DNA from: QQWI01 sp964522015
GTDB lineage: Bacteria > Bacillota > Clostridia > Peptostreptococcales > Acidaminobacteraceae
Assembly (NCBI GenBank): GCA_964522015.1
Contig: CAZFST010000002.1
Location: 199,452-263,451 of the forward strand
Length of the DNA stretch: 64,000 bases
Direction of reading: 5' to 3'
Shown: piece after piece, positions 60,916-64,000 of the stretch
How the letters are laid out: each line of letters begins with the position of its first letter
Numbering within the stretch: the stretch's first letter is position 1
The notes under the pieces: model-generated
What the model was told of the DNA's origin: nothing
Database searches by the model: none
The model's input: only the letters and a program-made list of their open reading frames with translations
Translations under genes and position numbers: made by a program

Positions 60916-62133
60916 TCATTCCTTTGCCCCAAGTAAGTCTTTTTTCACAAAATACCTCAGTCCCAAGAATTGTAGTACAACAATGCCCATGAAGTTTGAG
61001 GATAACCCAAGCATATAATTGCCCCGTGTTTCCACAGCCATGATGCGTTCAACCCCCATATACATATAAGGGTACAGCAGATGCAATAGAGAGTTCCTAT
61101 TACTAAATAAGGAAAAGACCACAGCCATCATTAAGAAAAGCACAGTTGCACCCATCGCAATACTATTAGAATCTGTAACGAGGGATATCCATAGCGTCAC
61201 CATTGCCGCTAAGGAAACCACTGATAAGAGCATCAGTGTTGCCAAAAGACAATATTGCCACAGCGGTAGCAGCGCCGCCTGTGCCGATAAGCTCGCCATC
61301 GAAAACTGAAACAAGCTAACTCTTGTACTGATAGGATAACTCCAATTACCGACTCCGTTAAAAATGACTCCTAAAATCACCGCAAGAGCCATGGCCAATA
61401 AAAACATACACAGCACCCCACCTAACAATACAATGACTTTACCCCAGTAAACCTGCCTTCTGGTATAAGGCTGGGTGTAGGTTAACTTATAACTACCTTC
61501 TGTCAATTCGCCAAGATATCCGTCTACCACAATCAGTGTTGCCAAAAGTGATAGTAGCATAACATTGCTGCTCTTAAAAAACATCACCCACGCCTTAGAA
61601 CCTGTTAAATGATAGGGGTTAATATCAGGGGTTATCTTGTTCTTGAGTATATCATTATTGAGCATCACTGCCTTTTCAAAATCTCTTGCGCTTAACTTCC
61701 CCATTTGAAGCATAATTGCATCTTTCAGCACAGGGTCCTCATCTAAAAGTAGCAATCGCTTTTCATATAATTTATTCTGTGTTTTTAAAATATCACTCTG
61801 AGCCTTTTCAGAACCTTCTTTGTAAAAATATCCTATCACGGTATATTGCGTATATTCGAAAGACCAATAGTCAATTTCAGCCTGTAACCTCATTATTTGT
61901 TGGGTAGCCAAACCTTGCGCCGTACTCAATATGCCCTTATTGGATTTCATCCTCCCCTTTAGATAGGTCATCATATAATCACACTTTTTGCTCTCTGTGC
62001 GCATATAGTCTTTTTCCATCACATGGGCATGGACAAAAGTCCCAATGACAACTAAAAGCAACAACAGCAGTATGATTTGATTCTTTCTGCTCCTCCAGAG
62101 TTTTCGCCACTCAAACAACATCATATCTCGCAT
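60916..62133 (-). CDS. ABC-2 type membrane permease
   Basis: 405 residues. The N-terminus is typical (LFEWRKLWRSRKNQIILLLLLLVVIG). A first helix is followed by an extracytoplasmic helical domain, then five C-terminal helices (VMLLSLLATLIVVDGYLGEL and YTRRQVYWGKVIVLLGGVLCMFLL among them). Such proteins form the channel for BcrA/LanF-type ATPases in antimicrobial export or self-protection. GAGGTG precedes ATG. It follows its sister permease by nine bases. Confidence 0.88.
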   Translation of the reverse strand: MRDMMLFEWRKLWRSRKNQIILLLLLLVVIGTFVHAHVMEKDYMRTESKKCDYMMTYLKGRMKSNKGILSTAQGLATQQIMRLQAEIDYWSFEYTQYTVIGYFYKEGSEKAQSDILKTQNKLYEKRLLLLDEDPVLKDAIMLQMGKLSARDFEKAVMLNNDILKNKITPDINPYHLTGSKAWVMFFKSSNVMLLSLLATLIVVDGYLGELTEGSYKLTYTQPYTRRQVYWGKVIVLLGGVLCMFLLAMALAVILGVIFNGVGNWSYPISTRVSLFQFSMASLSAQAALLPLWQYCLLATLMLLSVVSLAAMVTLWISLVTDSNSIAMGATVLFLMMAVVFSLFSNRNSLLHLLYPYMYMGVERIMAVETRGNYMLGLSSNFMGIVVLQFLGLRYFVKKDLLGAKE

Positions 62134-62142
62134 ACCCGCACC

Positions 62143-63492
62143 TCAAATAGCTTTCTTTTTAAAGTAAACCGTACCGCACACTAACAGCATTACCGTAGCT
62201 ACTGTTAATACCAATATGGCCATTAAAGATGTTGTATTATAACTCCCGTTGACTATTCTAAAGCCGTTATTCATTCCAAAGGGGCTGATATTCAAGTGCG
62301 TACCCTGGGTATAAGGCCAACTCAAGGCAGTACCAATCACACAAAACAAAGCGGCAACAACAAGACTCAGCACTTGATGATTTATAAGGGCCGATATCAA
62401 TAGCACCAGGGCCACAATAAAACCAATGTAAAGTAATGTCAATATCATGGTTGTTAGCATGTACTGATAGAAGGGGAGCCAGCTTATCCTTGGATGGATA
62501 TCTGCTTTATAAACATCAATTTCTGAAAGATCCTTGGCCGGCATCGGAGCAAGTACCTCACCTGACATAAAATCACCTTCATAATCTCTATGGGATTTCT
62601 CTACCAAATTACTAATTGGCATAAGCCTTTCCATCCCACTTTTCAAACCTAAAGCAGGGTAATCCATGGGCTGAGCACCATATGTCAGCCATAAAAAACT
62701 CGTCACTAATATCCAAGGCAGTAGCACTACCAAACTCACACTGGCCACGTTACTGATCCATTTGGCAAGGTAATAGGTATAGCGTCTTTTATCTTGTGTT
62801 AAAAGTAGCTTCAGGCTTCCCATCCCCTTTTCTTTGTTGATGCTATTATAGGTAAACACCAACGTAATGGCACAAATACAAATTGGCAAGTATTTATTAA
62901 AGTAGGAACTGGTATATGTATGGGTATTAACATCCCACTTTTCAATTTTTAAGTATTGCTTCTCGTTCAACAACGCATAATACTGAAATGATCTAAAATT
63001 ATTGTAGCTCCGAATGGCAGGGAACGAAAACTGCCCTCTATCATAATCATCATAATTTAGCCCTGTTTTGAGGCTGTCCCATATAGGACGCGCCACTGTA
63101 TCAAAATAGTTTTCTTTTATCTTTTCGCCATACCATGTTTGTTTGGCAAGCATGAGATAAAGTAGCGTGTTGAGGCGAAGCACTTCAAAATGATCACCCC
63201 GTTGGCTCGCCAAATTAATCGCCTTTATGGAGTTATTTTGTAGTTGAAGCGCTGGATAATACTTGGGTTCCATCTGTGCAACCTGTTCTATTGATAGCCC
63301 CATAAAAAATGAAGTATCACTCTCTGGCTCACTACCTTCAAAGCCCCCGCTCCAACTTTGGCCTTTTAAGGTCTCCAAATCTTGAATTTCGCTGATAATC
63401 ACAAAAGAAATGAGTAGCATTAGCATCATTGCAAACCACAGCAACTTGCTTCGAAAAGCACGTTTTAGTTCAAAACTTATAATGTATAGCAC
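62143..63492 (-). CDS. ABC-2 type membrane permease
   Basis: 449 residues from a GTG start five bases after GGAGG. Layout matches the next gene: SFELKRAFRSKLLWFAMMLMLLISFV at the N-terminus, a large loop, then about five helices ending MAILVLTVATVMLLVCGTVYFKKKAI. The pair plus the BcrA-like ATPase would make a LanFEG-like pump. It is the first large gene downstream of the 54-residue peptide gene, 244 bases away. Confidence 0.88.
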   Translation of the reverse strand: MLYIISFELKRAFRSKLLWFAMMLMLLISFVIISEIQDLETLKGQSWSGGFEGSEPESDTSFFMGLSIEQVAQMEPKYYPALQLQNNSIKAINLASQRGDHFEVLRLNTLLYLMLAKQTWYGEKIKENYFDTVARPIWDSLKTGLNYDDYDRGQFSFPAIRSYNNFRSFQYYALLNEKQYLKIEKWDVNTHTYTSSYFNKYLPICICAITLVFTYNSINKEKGMGSLKLLLTQDKRRYTYYLAKWISNVASVSLVVLLPWILVTSFLWLTYGAQPMDYPALGLKSGMERLMPISNLVEKSHRDYEGDFMSGEVLAPMPAKDLSEIDVYKADIHPRISWLPFYQYMLTTMILTLLYIGFIVALVLLISALINHQVLSLVVAALFCVIGTALSWPYTQGTHLNISPFGMNNGFRIVNGSYNTTSLMAILVLTVATVMLLVCGTVYFKKKAI

Positions 63493-63736
63493 ATATCCCT
63501 CCTTTTTATATATTTACACATTAATTTTAATTAATGTATTCAACTGCTCACTATTTCACTTTTGCTACCTTTTGACAATACTCAAAAAGAGGTATTAGCC
63601 CATTAGTTTCAATGAGCTGATACCGACTTATTGTCGATGCATTATATCAAGACAGTGTAAACTCGTTTTGTTTAGTAACTTCTATTTGCTAGTACAATAA
63701 TTTTCACTTAGGGATTCTTGCGATTTTTACTTATTG
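63493..63736 (-). other. Intergenic region between peptide and permease genes
   Basis: 244 bases, AT-rich, no ORF above about 20 codons and no clear terminator. On the plus strand ACAGTGTAAAC occurs at about 63652-63662. The same 11-mer in opposite orientation occurs upstream of the peptide gene (about 63927-63938), so the motif flanks the peptide gene as an inverted pair. A TATAAT box lies near 63640 on the minus strand without a proper -35. Confidence 0.4.
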
Positions 63737-63901
63737 CTACATTGTATCGAAGCCATACTTGGCGTTCATACCAGCTAAAAGACCCTGATTCATTGCGCTA
63801 TCCCAATTATCTCTACAATAGACACTTTGGCAATTACAAATTCTACCAGGTGCAACATCAGCACTATCTTCAATTCTATTTTGCTTAAAAAGTTCTTTCA
63901 T
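63737..63901 (-). CDS. 54-residue Cys-containing peptide, candidate precursor of a processed peptide
   Basis: ATG at 63901 follows AAAGGAG with seven-base spacing; TAG ends at 63737. The first 20 residues are polar and leader-like (MKELFKQNRIEDSADVAPGR). The rest is ICNCQSVYC, then a small-residue-rich tail with LLAGMNAKYGFDTM at the end. There are three Cys and no membrane segment. I do not recognise the family. The following genes encode two ABC-2 permeases, an ATPase and an ABC exporter, the usual companions of ribosomally made peptides. No modification enzyme is visible up to the window edge. It could instead be a small regulatory protein. Confidence 0.6.
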   Translation of the reverse strand: MKELFKQNRIEDSADVAPGRICNCQSVYCRDNWDSAMNQGLLAGMNAKYGFDTM

Positions 63902-64000
63902 AGTATTCTCCTTTAGTTATAACTTCGTTTACACTGTTTTAACCTTATTGTTATTCCACACACTATCTGCATTTGAATCAAACTAAATCAAACAAAATAA

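Noticed and set aside
57330..63492. Calling the cluster a lantibiotic biosynthesis locus outright
   Set aside because: No LanB, LanC, LanM or other modifying enzyme is visible and the peptide lacks a recognised lanthipeptide leader. Only export/immunity-like genes are supported.

Overview
The window reads as one 64 kb stretch of a low-to-moderate GC, Gram-positive Clostridia-type (Bacillota) chromosome. The reasons are strong AGGAGG/GGGGG-type ribosome binding sites, S-layer-homology (SLH) surface proteins, lipoproteins, an SwrC-like RND pump, YesMN-type two-component genes, DUF4250 and UPF0182 proteins, and rho-independent hairpins at most operon ends. No species can be named from sequence alone; an anaerobic Clostridia lineage is an inference. 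I saw no rRNA, tRNA, CRISPR array, phage or transposase gene.

Layout. 1-4.1 kb: the 3' end of a CAP-domain protein gene, then pyrG with its own promoter and a hairpin inside its leader, then a secreted S41 (CtpA-type) protease. 4.2-16.5 kb: an envelope operon read leftwards that encodes three SLH-type secreted proteins and a 2231-residue protein with about ten IPT/TIG-like repeats. 16.7-17.7 kb: an MscS channel gene overlapping a DUF4250 gene. 17.8-22.3 kb: a MoxR ATPase / DUF58 / TgpA-like transglutaminase operon. 22.4-28.2 kb: a translationally coupled operon (sensor-like protein, HD-GYP-PilZ-like, hemerythrin, UPF0182). 28.4-34.3 kb: a convergent response regulator / histidine kinase pair, a PhnA/YjdM zinc-ribbon protein, a TraB-family membrane protein and a soluble chemoreceptor carrying both a CZB zinc domain and a hemerythrin domain. 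34.4-42.0 kb: a YesMN two-component system followed by a CUT1-type sugar ABC importer and a YhfX-like PLP enzyme. 42.1-47.3 kb: a chagasin-like protease inhibitor and a MerR-controlled RND pump.

47.4-64 kb is the accessory-looking part and the best candidate for an undescribed system. Read leftwards from the right edge it holds a 54-residue Cys-containing peptide gene (too short for routine gene calling), two ABC-2 type permeases, a secreted cyclophilin-like lipoprotein lacking the canonical active-site Arg, a BcrA/LanF-type ATPase and an ABC exporter. Next come a 43-residue ORF with its own promoter, a CUT1-like solute-binding lipoprotein with two MalF/MalG-like permeases but no ATPase, an HlyD/MacA-like adaptor and a two-helix protein with a MacB-like extracytoplasmic domain. 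After these lie a DUF4143-type ATPase bracketed by large palindromes, two tandem paralogous small membrane proteins, and an anchored protein with an apparently inactive transglutaminase-like core. A nearly identical leader sequence precedes the solute-binding lipoprotein and both small membrane paralogues, which ties separated parts of the region together. No peptide-modifying enzyme is visible; one may lie beyond the right edge.

Most coordinates follow open reading frames with starts refined by ribosome-binding-site position. All functional calls come from motif recognition by eye; no database search was run.
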